64,000 bases of DNA from Zygnema cylindricum (Eukaryota; Streptophyta; Zygnematophyceae; Zygnematales; Zygnemataceae). The stretch is from the NCBI GenBank assembly GCA_037447655.1, contig JBBHKE010001462.1, positions 62,001 to 126,000 on the forward strand. Reading direction: 5' to 3'. Shown here in pieces: positions 21,398 through 34,144 of the stretch (the first letter of the stretch is position 1; each line of letters opens with the position of its first letter). The notes under the pieces were generated by a model, which saw only the letters and a program-made list of their open reading frames with translations, was not told the origin of the DNA and searched no databases. The position numbers and the translations under genes are program-made.

Positions 21398-24300
21398 GTG
21401 TGCGAAAACGTGTGCGCATGTAAACTCTAATGAAACAAAATGAGACAAAACGTGCGACGTGAGGCGCCACCAAATTAAACCACACTATATATGAACCATC
21501 ATTGCTGCATCGACATCGACGCTGCCTCTCACATTGCAATCATAACATTAATGTGACAGGATAAATTAAAAAGCACAATGTACGACAAAATCGTGAAATA
21601 GACAATCGTTCAATTCCTTCCTGTTTTTTTCCTGAAGTAATTCACATCGTGGATTAACATGTTTGGGCAGTTTAGTATAGATGGGAAAGGCTCTATTCCA
21701 AAACTCGCGACGGATTAACAATCTTCCCTTTTGTACTCGTCGATTACTCTTTGACCAACAACCTATCTTTCTCGAAAAAACAATGGCTTGGTTTCTCTTT
21801 CTTTTGTGATTGAGACTCGTCACTAGTCACTCGTAATGGTCACTCTCTTAGAGAACCATTAATCTCCCTTGGTCATTACCACGCCTTATATGCTTCCGGT
21901 TTTGCTTTCCTCTTCTTGCCTCTTTCCCTCACTACCCGATGACACACAAAACATTGGCCCAGTAGATTCAAGTTGTTGACCTACAATTTCTTCAAACATT
22001 TTCTAGAAGAAGTCACCTTTCTGTTCAACCATCCAAGTGTTTTGCTTAGTCACCTTCTCCCTTCTCCTTTCAATCTCTCTCACGGTTTTTACTCTCCCAC
22101 GGTTTTCACTCTCCCACTTCACTTGAGGGCGTTCTTCTATTAAAATGCCCACTCCTTCAATTCTCTTGTGTCCATATTTTTTTGTCTGTGGTATTGCATT
22201 CTTTTGTGACCCAATTTCTTGACTCTTCTCTTTAGACAGATGTGTCCCACATAGACGACACCCCCAACCTTCTCGACACCCACGACTTTTGATCTTTTGA
22301 CAAGGTTTTCCCCCCACCGCCCTTTCTACCCTCATCTCATCTAACTTTTACTTTGGTCTCATCTCTTTCCACTTTTCATGGACTCCTAATGGATGTCCTC
22401 TTTAATTTATGGGTCGCAGGGACTTTTTCCATCTCTGGGCCGACAGTTCGTATCCAGGCATCTCTCCCCCTCTTTGCGAGAAATTAGGGTTTAATCTCGA
22501 CTGCAGATCTGGGACTGTCGACTACTCGGAGAATTTGTGTCTTTTTATTGGCTCTACGCTCGTCTCCCATTTCTTAGTTGGGGAAACTCTTGTACTTGCT
22601 CCCATTTACTTCTCGTGTTTCAGGCAATGTCTTTTCTTTCCATCTTCCTTTCTTTCTTTCTTTCCATTTTTAATTTCGCGGCGGCTCACTCAATTTTTCC
22701 CTGTACTTTTTGTAGATATGCTCAGTTTTCCACCCTCATTATGGAGTCTATTTCTCGTGTCCAAGAAGTAGGGAGAGGGAGAGGGAGAGGGGGAAAATAA
22801 ATGAGAAAAAGAAAATTATGAGATGGTTGTCGCCACCATTGGTTCTAACCCACAGGTCCTCCCCACCATTCTTTCTCCCCCATTTCTCTTTTTCTCTCTC
22901 CTCCTTTTGGAGTTGCGTCAATGAGATATATAATGTTTTCTACTATTAATTTCATGCATGTCAATTCCTCCCTCTCTCTCTCCTCTCCGCTCCTCCCTCT
23001 CCCCTCCCTCTCCCCTCTCCTCTCCCCTCTTCTCTCATCTCTCCCCTCTCCTCCTCTCTTCTCTCCTATCTCCCTCCTCCCTCATCTGTTTGCATTCTCG
23101 TGCCCCATGGTGTTCATTTGGTCTGATGTCCCCATGGGAGAGAGTTGATTGAGACATACGGCACTGTTCACCGCACTATTGTGACAATTGCTTATTAGGG
23201 TGGATTTTGTGGGTTTTTCTTTTTTTTATTGATTTTGTGGGTTTTCAGTTCCAAGTGAGGCTTTCCTGTTTTTCCTTCGCAGAGTATTGATATTGATTTG
23301 CTCGATACTGCCTGTTTAGTTCTGGAGACATTGTTTTGGCGATCTCTTCCTCAGTTGCATTTGTGGCTCTGACACTGGCAGCTTGGCATGTCGGAGTTAC
23401 CGCCCGCGACACTTGTAGGATGGAGCATGATTATGCGGGTCGGGATGTTACAGATGGCTTTACTCTGGCTGTCAAAAATATTTTTTTGTTGTTTAGTGGT
23501 TACTCTGGATGGGTTCCTCCTCACTTTATTCTTGAAAATGACTGCGACGGGAAATATCAAAAGCGGAGGGTAGTTGCGAATACATGAAAAAATGTGTGAT
23601 AAATTAAAAGAATCGTTCATATCTGGTATTGCACACTGAAGATTGCTTAGAATTGACACCTGTCCATATTTTTCAACAGTGCGGAATTCGATCTCGAGGA
23701 TGTCAAGTGATATCAAGTGAGATTTGCAACATTTCTTCCATGGTGGGGGGGACCAACTGTTCATAACAGAAGGTAAAACATCATAACGGGAAAAAGATAC
23801 TGACATGGAATGAGGGAAGTACGACTGTTTGATGTTGGCACTGACCAGTTTCCATTGTTGTAGTACTAAGTTATCAGTAGTTGATAAAAGATTTCCATTT
23901 TATGCATTGGATTACTTTTGCTTTGTTAGTCGATGTTACTATAAAAACATATGAATACAATCTTTCATAATCATTTTGCGTCTATCATGCTCATCGGCGA
24001 GCAAATGGAGATAGTCACATTCTACCTTGAATTTCTAACTGAGAATCCTGATATATTTTTGCCAATGAATATAGATCAACACAACCATTAAATAATCATA
24101 AAGAAAAAAAAAAAAAAAAAAAAAGCAGAAAATATTGTTTTTGGCCATCATTCTCCATTTCAAAATGAGCTGTCTCCACACTAAATATACATCCAACTTA
24201 GCCAGACACACTTTGAACCAATGCAGCAGGGATTATAATCCATATAAACAAATTATAAATCTTAAAAAAAAATATGAATCGCACTGAATTTTTGTACTTT

Positions 24301-24794
24301 AAAAGCAGACCTGCATTATCTTGTACTTAAAATGAGCTACACTAATTTTAATTATATCATCAACTGCACAATGAAACGTCCCTTTTTGACCTAATAAAAA
24401 CAATTGAGGTTGTTACTTTATACAATTGAGTGAAGTTCTCTTTGTACTTCATTCCTAATTGCAAAAAGAAACTAATCAACCAAATTTAAACAGCTTCCCT
24501 CAACCTACCTTTCACTTTCACTTCAAATAACTTTTCCTCTTCCTCCCACCTAACAAACTTTATGTAGTTTTTCACCATCGACAATAAAGTCTTTCGCTAA
24601 AAAAAACCTTACTGCTTACGAAACCATGTTCCTCTGTTACATTACTTCTTGAAGGCAAGTTTTCTCCGAAAAAAAGCCATTTTGTTCCAGATAACACGGG
24701 TCCAAAAGATTCTGATGTGTTTATATACTGCGTTTGTCCATATCAGATGCTCAGAGACAATAAACTGATTTGTAGTGTGGATCTTAAATCTGAT
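21398..24794. other. Intergenic between two convergent genes
   Basis: It contains a pyrimidine-rich region (22540-23090, densest at 22964-23090), a poly(A) run at 24102-24124 and isolated open frames without recognisable domains. The end adjoining 24795 presumably holds the P-protein 3' UTR on the minus strand. Confidence 0.5.
22964..23090. repeat. Polypyrimidine (CT-rich) tract
   Basis: About 127 bp of almost uninterrupted C and T. Open frames across it on either strand are compositional artefacts. Confidence 0.85.
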
Positions 24795-27700
24795 TTAAGC
24801 TGCCACTTCTTGAACGGTCTCCACAGGTGGGTTTGTACAGACAAGATTACGGTCTCCAAATACATTATCCACTCGTCCTGCACAATTGCAAATCATAACA
24901 AAAAACATAAGACTCCAACCAAATCCGGAATCCAACCAAACCAATACAACAACTCCATGTAAATCGAACTCCATACAGATCCGTTCTCCATACAAATCTC
25001 TACTCCATACAAACCCATAATCCATAATCTCTAGCATTAACAATGTCATCCCTTTTTCTCTCTTTCCCCGCAACAAAAGAATTCTTCAAGCCCCTGCTCA
25101 TCCCTGCGACTACATTTTTTCAATACTTTTCCAATACAATACATCCCACAGGGAGATAATACGCCATATCACATAAAACTTTGACCAGATAAAATATATC
25201 CAAAGTCAAATATGTATTCAAAGCTCTTTTTGAACAAAAAGAGATTTTAAAGAAAAACAATTGCACAACAGAACCTCAAAGAAAACCGGTCGTACCTGTT
25301 GTAGGCCAAAACTTGGAGGCACGGACCCAGGAAGCAGGGAATGCTGCCTGTTCTCGAGAATATGGCTTTGTCCATTCATCGGCCAATACCAGGGAAGCTG
25401 GGTGAGGAGCATTCTGTGTAAGGACAAAAAACCAAAAAAGTAAAAAAAAAGAAAAAAAGATGAGCCCATAATATGCTTGGTAAACTCCCATTCATGACCA
25501 GACTAAAAATGACACTGTGAATGCGTGAACAACAGTTCTTGCAGCCAGAGTTAATGACAAACAGTCAATAAATAATACAGCGAAGGAATAAGTATGAAAA
25601 CAAACACCAGTTTCGCTTTCTTTGGCCTTACAACAGGAAAATTGACACTGGTCATAAAAAATTGACATGCTAAGAAAATTGCTTCAATGCTCCATTTTCT
25701 CACCTTGAGGACATTGTCCCATTTGCTCGCCGAGCCAGTCTCAATTGCGCGAATTTCTTCCCGAATTGCAATCATGGCATTACAGAATCGGTCCAACTCC
25801 GACTAAGGAAACAAAAACAAATCACCAAAAAAAAGAAGCAAAAGTCAAAAACAAGTTGAACAAAGCACCAAAAAGTAATTGTCACTACGGTTCCGCTCAA
25901 TGGCCATGACCCACTAGAAGCTTTTTTCCTTGAGAACCCGGGTTCATATTTTTACTTAAGAGGACATCTTTCAACACTTGAAACTAAATTTACTAGAGCA
26001 TAGGTCTGACGCCTTCTCCTTGCCACTAAACTAACCTTGTCAACATCTAAACATTCAGAGACAATAAAAAAAAAAGCCTAGCAGGCAATCTGTATAGAAG
26101 TAACAAGAAATTGGTGATATATTGCTACAGGTAACCCAGGTGAGTGGTTAGTCCATGTCTTTCTTGCTATATGGCGTGGAACTTAATGGGTAAGCCACAA
26201 GGGGATTCTAAGATCAGTAGACCCTTGTAACTCGAGTCATAAGGAACATTGTACCCCAGGATTAGTTTATATGTTTAGCGATTTGATAAATTTGCAAGGT
26301 AAAACATTTACATGGCCTACAACTGGGACAAACAACAAAGCCAATAAATACATTAAAACTTGAAATAAAGACCACTTGATATGAAATCACAGAATTCACT
26401 TTCGAAAAGTACAGAATAATTTTATGAACTTTTAAAAATGCAGGATCCTATCGCGACAGGCAAAATGTCAACACGTGGGCATCCGGCAGGGAAGGCTGTT
26501 CTCAAGGCCACATGTTAATCTCATCCCCCACCACACCACATGTGCGCACCCCTTTCTATTTGAATGGAGTAAGGTTAAGATGAAGTTGAACTGATTGAGG
26601 TCTTACCTTACTCTCAGACTCAGTGGGCTCAATCATAAGAGTTCCAGGGACAGGCCACGACATGGTGGGGGCATGATAACCATAATCCATAAGTCTCTTC
26701 GCAACATCCTCTGCCTCAATACCAGCAGTGTTCTGCAAAATAAATGAAGGATACAAGTTAAAAGCTGAAAGACTATATAGTCCAGAAAAAAAGACTCCAA
26801 AAGCTCCATCATTTGAAACACTTCACTATAAGTTGTGAGGTCACCTTGAATTCACGCAAGTCAATGATAAACTCGTGAGCACAGGTTCCATTGACTCCAC
26901 GGAAGAGTACAGGGAAGTGGTCCTGTTCCACCCATAAACCATATAATTCAAATCACTTCACCAAGAGAACAGCTACAATAAGTACTATTTACGTCCCGTC
27001 ACATCATGAATACTCATACAAACATTAATGTCAATCAGAAACAAATCTCACACTTTAAAACAGAAATTTGCATCTTTACCCCAACTTCTACCTTTCCACC
27101 CCTTCATACGACCTTTCCTCTTCAAAACCTCTGGATACCAAAAATTTTTACTAGTCGTCAATGTTTGCCATCTTCCAGCTTCTTCGATCCCTTCGCATCT
27201 ACTTCTTCTACCCTTTTTAACTTGCAAAATCTATATGATTTTCACTCACCTCCAACCGCTTGGCCATGTAGTTAGCACTCAAAATGGCCATTTTGGATGC
27301 CTGGGTGAGACCTTCTGATCCCATCATAGCAATATACATGAAGGAGATGGGAAGAATGAGAGCAGATCCCCAGGGAGCAGCAGAGATAGTTCCAAGAGGT
27401 TGCGCCTTTTCTTTCGGAGGAGGAAGTCCTCCAGTAGGAATCTGAAAAAGAATCAACCATATTGACATTTCAGATGTGATAAAAACATAACAATCGGGGT
27501 TGCTTGAGATAACTCGATACCCCCAGTAAATTTGCACCGAAAAGATTATGCTTCCTTATCTTGATCACCGGTAGTAATTTTATTAGACAAGAATACACAG
27601 GTGAGTGACATATTACCAGTTAATATTAACTGGTATATAGGTTAGTAACTGGAATTACTCTTAAGGTGTAGAAAAGGCCTGAAGCATTAAACAAATTAGT

Positions 27701-30700
27701 CAGTAAGAACATCGAACCTCGGTGTTAATCAGAATCACACAAGCTTACCAGAGGATGTGAAGGGAGGAACGGTGCCAAATGTGCCTTCACTCCAATGGGG
27801 CCCATACCAGGTCCACCGCCTCCATGGGGAATACAGAAAGTTTTGTGAAGATTCAAGTGACAGACATCAGCTCCAATGTGTCCTGGACTTGTAAGTCCCA
27901 CCTGCCCCCAAAAAAAATAATGACAGATAATCAGTTGACATACTCTCCATTTTAAAAGACCCTGCAATTGACGTTCCAGCTTGCTGCTTTCAAGCACAAA
28001 GAAAATTAAAAGGAGGTTTGTTCAAGGGCCAACGAGGCTTTTAAATTCAGTCACTAAACGCCCTCCTCCACAGTTTGAAATACATCAACTATTAATAACT
28101 TTTTCGCCACTTAAAATATTTTTTCTCCGTACACACTTGCCCGATTTTCACATGGAAACTGGCGATCGGAAGGTGAGAATCTTGGATTTCAAACGCAACC
28201 GTCAGGTCCATAATCCAACAAGCGTGTATGGAGAGAAGGTGTTTTAAGTGGCAAAAAAAAACATAACACAAAAACAAGGGTGAGGTACAAGCTCCAGTGC
28301 CTTACCTGTGCATTCATGTTGGCACCGTCCATGTACACCTGGCCTCCATTTTCATGGATAATGCGGCAAATTTCATCCACACCTTCTTCATAGACACCGT
28401 GGGTAGAAGGATATGTGATCTGCATCCAATCACAGATGGAGCTTCCTGCTGATTAGCGAAATTGTCCCACTATTTCAGCAACATCCTCAATCCTCATAGG
28501 CCTGCATAGCATGTTTTACGCATGACTGAGCTTTATAAAGGGCTAACTTTAAAAAGGACATGTCTACCTTCCCCACAATAGTCAAAAAAACCATCACCAA
28601 AACAAAACAGTAAACAACAAACTGCGGAATCTGTCAAGACTCCATAAGAATAAAGCTTCCCAAAAAAATAACCACCCAATAATTGAATTCCCTGACCAAG
28701 ACCACTCCAGTAGACAATATAGGAATGGACCAGTGCTGCGAACTGTTTACCATGAGAGCTGCGAGATTATCCTTGTACTTCTCTGCAGCGGCCTTCAGTT
28801 CACCAATGTTCACATTTCCTTTCTCATCTGTGCCTACTGCGACAATCTTCATCCCACACATGGCCGCACTCGCAGGATTGGTTCCATGGGCCGAAACAGG
28901 AATAATACAAACATCACGGTGGTGGTCTCCATTGGCCTGTTATCGACAAAGAACTGTAATTAGATTTCATATTCAAGTGCCTTGAAAGAAAGTGTGTGCA
29001 TCAAGACCATGACATACAGTCACAACCACAATAACAGTACCGCTTGTGACACAAATCCATGAGATGAGACTCTTGAAATGTCTCCTGTCAATTTCTAACA
29101 TTAAAGAGCGCCCAGGAATTACAGAGTTAGGACAAGTAAATCGCTACACTAATTCTTTTAGAGGTTCACAGTCGTCCATAACACTTGAGCCCGGACTCAA
29201 CATATCAACTCTAATACAGTCCAACTACTAACAAATTTTTTAGGTCAGTACTACAGTATGCATCAATGATTTACCCAGCCTTTACCAGGATTCGTCCCTC
29301 GAAAGTAGAGAGGATAATAAGAGAACCAATAACTGAACCATAATAAAGCTATCATGTGAACCAATAATAAACACACTCAGGGGACCAATGATAAGCAAGC
29401 CAGCATAAGAATAAATGAACCAAGGAACCAGTTCGAACTGATAAGAAAAAAAAGGATTGCAGTATGATCATGGCAACAACACAGGAGATGGAATAACACA
29501 GAAAGAAAAAGCCGAATCTGGACCTTTTGGCCAGCTGGTTTGAGACAAAAAGCCTAACAACCTTCTTAAAGCAAAACCCTGAAGGGTTCGACACCCAAGC
29601 TAATAGGACAATTTAAAGGTGCCCGGTACCTCTCCCTGTTCCAAAGTGTCACACTCTAGTGCACCATTTGTTTTTGACAGCGCTGAATGTATATCACCAG
29701 GTTCACGAGCTTACAAAGCAGCGGTCATTCAGGGACAGAGCTTCCAACAGAAAAAATAACCTATTTACTGTTGAAGAAACAGGCTGAAGACTTTCCTTGG
29801 TGGTTATAATGCACAGACACTACAGCTAACACCTGGCAAAATACAAATGTATAGTTTTGCATTTCTATGCATTAATGGACGGTAGAAAATCTCATAACTG
29901 GCCAAGTACATAAAACCCCCAGGAAAGTTAGAGTAAAGAAAAAAAAAAACGTGGTATTTTACACTGGATAAAGCTAGTCTTCAACAAACAACTGTCCTAC
30001 CCGAACCATAAGCTTCTCAGAAAGATGCCTGTTCTTGGCGATACAGTCACATGGTGTAACACATACGACGCAGCATAGCCCATATTTCTTTCACTTTGCG
30101 GGGAAGCTCAAAAGGAGGAAGAGGGTGATCAAGTGCACAAACCTCAGAGCATGTCGGTCAAGTACCAGGCATGTTAGACTACAACTAAAGAAATGTGAAA
30201 CGAGAGGTCAACAATTAAAACTGACCTGATGGAATGCTCTAATGCACATGAGCCCAGCGTATTCACCAGCAGCTCCAGCATTGGGCTGCAGAGAAACTGA
30301 GTCAAAGCCAGTGATCTCCGCCAACATCTCACCAAGATCGGCAAACATTTCCTGGAAATCAGCCAAAACAGCATAATTACTTAGATTCAATAAAACAAAA
30401 TTATAAAAAATCTACTAGCAAATGAAATGCCGACAGCATTTCCCTTAAAAAACCCACACTTAGTACTAAAGAGCAGACAAACCATGAAAGACCGATAACT
30501 GCACTTAAGAGTTGAAATGAACCAGGCATCATTCAATGAATTTCAGAATTACCATTACTGTGATTAATTAAACATACGACTGCTTCATATCTTCAGTATT
30601 GGCCATAATTCATGAAGGTCACCCAATTTTCCCATTACATGCATATTGCTTTAACTCCGGATTGCAGTCTGTCTGCTGTATCACCACAGACTGTACTTGA

Positions 30701-33700
30701 TGTTAATTGCACTATACCTGAAAACCCTGAGTCTGCTCCACAGGTGCAAATGGATGGAGATTGGCAAGCTCGTTCCATGTGACAGGGATCATTTCTGAGG
30801 TGGCGTTGAGTTTCATTGTACAAGATCCAAGGGGAATCATGGAATGCACAAGGCTGAGATCTTTGCTTTGAAGACGCATCATGTATCGTAGAAGCTCATG
30901 CTCAGAGTGGTACCTGACAAAATCCCCAAGAGAATGATCAAACTAAACAACATTCCAGTAATAGCCAATTCCATGATGAGCATGTCAAAACATCTCACAA
31001 TATTTAGACCAGCTAAACTTTGTAGGTTCAGCTAATACGAGCCACGTATAGATCATAGGTAGGAGGTATGGCGCAATCCTGAATTGACACACAGATCATT
31101 CCATTTGTCAAATCTTGGAAAACCATAGAAATTCGGCAACAGCCGAGCCAACAGTTTCATTAACTTTCAACAAAAGTCTACACTGTACTCACATGTTAAA
31201 GACGGGATGAGTGAGGTAAGAAGAATCCCGGAGATTGCTAGCAGGCAACTTGGTTGATGTCTCTGGGGCAAGGCTTTCAGCAGAAAAACCCACCTGCAAT
31301 TTTTCCCAAATTTAGACCAGAAAAAGCAGTACAAGAAATAATTTAGGGTAAAGTAATGATACTGTGGAGGGCAATAATTTAGTAAAACACTGGCACCATT
31401 AATCAAAAGTAATAGCTCTCGAAATCATTTCACCGATGAAGTATTAATTTACACTATATTTACCACTCAATTACACATCAATCCAACCTTCACCAGCTAG
31501 CATCAGGTTGAATGCACTACAAGAAAAGAAGTCTGGTTGAAATTCTATGAGGTGAAGAAAACCAGCAAGAATAGAATAAAAAGTGTTTACCTCCTTTCCG
31601 AGGGCGAACGCCTTGAAGAGGAGGTCTACATCAGACAGCCTTGTAGTCTCATCAAATGAAACAGTAATCTGTTGAAAACAAAAAACAAACTGATTTAGCT
31701 GCTTACAAGACCCGCACAACAGTATCCTGCTGTAATCAACAATACACCAATAGTTTGGTTTTCCAATTACATCACAATGGTTCACAATATTCTAGCCCAT
31801 TACACAATGCACAATACAAAATCAGAATAAACCACCTTCAAATAACATCAAAAAGATTCTGTACGAGTCACAAATATGCCTCACTCTCTAATTTGCAGAA
31901 GACAAAATCAGAAAAAAAACCACTGTAAACCTACAGTAAATAAATCAATCACTCCTATGTCACCTACAAACAGCTGGAAGAAAAGCAGAACGTACCGTAT
32001 CATCATCAACGATTCTCAAGTTCAGTCCATCCTTTACCGCAGCTTCGGCCACAGCCTTGGCCTTCCCAGGGACAATCACTTTAACGGTGTCAAAAAAGGG
32101 GGCTGGGGCAACCTCTCCAACACCTAATTTCCCGACACCGGTTGCAAATACAGCTGCAAGACCATGGGCTCTCTCAGCAATCTCCCTCAAACCAGCCGGA
32201 CCATGGTAAATAGCATACATTGCGGCCATATTGGCCAAGAGAGCCTGCAATAGACAGAAACGCTATTTGTCAAAACGGAAGTAAATTGAAGACAATACGT
32301 ACAAAAAGGTTAAAAAATTACAAAAAACTTTTTAAGTTCACATGCTATTCGTCAGAACGAAAGTATATTGAAAAGGCCAATTGAAGGTGAAAAAGTCAAA
32401 ACAATGACTAGATCAGATACTATTTGTCAGAACGGAGGAAAAATGTACAAAGCACAAAAGTCGACATCTTGACAACTCCACAAACTCCATTGCAAACCGG
32501 AAAGAACCAGGCATACGTAAATATAGAAGACAGCAAGATAGTAACATCTGTCCATCATCAGCAGTGAATCAGCAGAAGACACTGCTAAACGTAAAAACAC
32601 ACGTCATTCCGAGTAGAAACATTGAAGACTGTTCATTGAATCATAAATCATAGAAAACCAAAAAGTGAAAGGAAAACACAGACGATGCAAATGACGCCGG
32701 TGGCCTTATCTCGTCGAATGTGTCGCTTAAAATCACACGAAGTTCATTCGTTCTAAGAAAAATAGGTGCATATTCTGTAGAAAACCGAACAAAAAAAATA
32801 AAAAATTGCCAGAATAGAGTAACAAAGGCAAAACAAAGGCAAGAGAGACAAACCTGAGCAGTACAAATATTGCTTGTGGCTTTATCTCGTCGAATGTGTT
32901 GCTCTCTAGTTTGCATTGCCATACGAAGGGCGGGCTTCCCTTGGGAATCAACACTGACTCCAATAATACGCCCCGGCATAAGTCTCTTGTACTCTTGAGA
33001 AGTTGCCAGGAAAGCAGCATGTGGGCCACCATACCCCATTGGAACACCGAAACGCTGAGCCGATCCCACCACCATATCAGCTCCAATTTCACCAGGTGGT
33101 TTCAACACAGTAAGAGCTAACAAGTCGGTCGCCACAACAACCTTCACTCCATGAGAATGTGCCGTCTTGATAAATTCTGCGTAATTCTCAATCGAACCGT
33201 CTGTGGCAGGATACTGCAAGAGCACTCCACAAATATCCTTGTCACTCAAATCAAAGGACTTTGAAATCTCCTACAGCCACTTTCATACCAAGACCATCTG
33301 CTCTTGTCTCACACACGCCAATGGTTTGAGGATGGCAGTTAGAGGCAATAAGGAAAGTCTTTTTCTTGCCTCGAGAGATAGAGGAACACATAGCCATGGC
33401 TTCCGCCGCCGCAGTTCCCTCATCCAAAAGAGAAGCATTTGACATAGGCATACCAGTTAAGTCAGTGACCAAAGTTTGGAAATTGAGGAGAGACTCCAAC
33501 CTTCCCTGAGCGATTTCAGCTTGGTAAGGAGTATACTGAGTATACCAGCCTGGATTTTCCATAATGTTGCGAAGAATCGGAGGAGGAACGAAAGTGTTAT
33601 AATAACCCATCCCGATAAATGATTTCAACACCTTGTTTTTAGACGCCATGGCCTTGAAATCAGACAACATCTCACTCTCTGTGAAGCCTTTGTCGTACTT

Positions 33701-34132
33701 TCCTAAGTTCATTGGTGGTCTCTTAATAGACTTAGGAACCGTTGCTTCAATCAAAGCATCCATGCTTTCAAATCCACAGATTTCGGCCATTTTCTGCGAT
33801 TCTTCGGGAGTCAGACTGTTATGTCTTCGAGGAAAAGTGTCACTCGGTCTCAAAGCTTCCACTGAGATTGTTCTTGCCTGTCGCAATAATGCTGAGCTCA
33901 TCGGAAGGCTGCGAATTATTCCAACACTCACAATACCTGCACTTGACCTCGTCTGTCCAAAACTGAAAGACTTTGACATAACTGACATAGAACCAGTTCC
34001 TGGAGCTCCAGTAGAGTTCACTGCAGGAGCTGACACGTGTGGAGATGACATGGCATTATTCTGTTTGGCAACAGATCGTCTGATAAGATTAGCTGACCAT
34101 AGAAGCCGAGACGCAGGACGTCCACCCGCCAT
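24795..34132 (-). CDS. GLDC: Glycine decarboxylase P-protein, mitochondrial (15 exons, one frame-breaking base)
   Basis: Pyridoxal-phosphate subunit of the mitochondrial glycine cleavage system (P, H, T, L): it decarboxylates glycine and passes the aminomethyl group to H-protein lipoate. Exons on the minus strand: 34132-32854, 32244-31996, 31668-31591, 31293-31193, 30913-30718, 30351-30226, 28936-28751, 28419-28306, 27901-27749, 27441-27250, 26922-26845, 26732-26607, 25802-25704, 25413-25296, 24877-24795. All junctions are GT-AG and in phase. The prediction is 1058 aa if one extra base near 33259-33264 is discounted; as written, exon 1 meets a TGA at 33251-33253. The Arg/Ser-rich first ~85 residues look like a transit peptide. 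'HLNLHKTF' in exon 9 holds the PLP lysine (about residue 796), followed by a glycine-rich loop. The start is the ATG in 'aaacATGGCGGG'; an upstream in-frame GTG is not needed. Confidence 0.95.
28099..28260. mobile_element. Foldback MITE-like element in P-protein intron 8
   Basis: About 40 bp at each end are imperfect inverted repeats: 'ttttcgccacttaaaatatt...acacacttg' against the complement of 'caagcgtgtatgg...ttttaagtggcaaaa'. About 160 bp in total, no coding capacity. It lies fully within intron 27902-28305, so splicing should not be affected. Confidence 0.6.
32262..32440. repeat. Degenerate short repeats in P-protein intron 1
   Basis: The word 'gctatttgtcaaaacggaag' occurs in three variant copies at 32262, 32344 and 32420, each followed by an A-rich stretch. 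Spacing is 82 and 76 bp, so this looks like a decayed tandem repeat of about 80 bp. Confidence 0.5.
32701..32727 (-). repeat. Partial duplicate of exon 1 end inside intron 1
   Basis: The 27 bp here match 32877-32903 of exon 1 at 25 positions. The exon copy encodes part of the strongly conserved 'QHIRRDKAT' stretch. The intron copy is 176 bp downstream in the direction of transcription. Confidence 0.7.
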
Positions 34133-34144
34133 GTTTCTGGTCAC

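Noticed and set aside
22003-22335. 110-codon minus-strand frame with Cys and His residues
   Set aside because: The Cys spacing does not match a known zinc knuckle, and neighbouring sequence in the same strand has many stops. No support beyond openness.
22409-23152. Several plus-strand open frames of 60-120 codons
   Set aside because: They overlap a CT-rich tract and have no recognisable domain or splice pattern.
26130-26250. Possible tRNA in a P-protein intron (gtgagtggttag word)
   Set aside because: No B box or paired arms at the right distance.
33254-33290. A 10-bp 'intron' (gtggctgtag) that would restore the P-protein frame
   Set aside because: Far below any known plant intron length, and it would remove conserved residues. 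A single extra base is simpler.
34142-34144. GTG as start of the P-protein
   Set aside because: Not a normal plant start. The ATG four codons later has a strong context.
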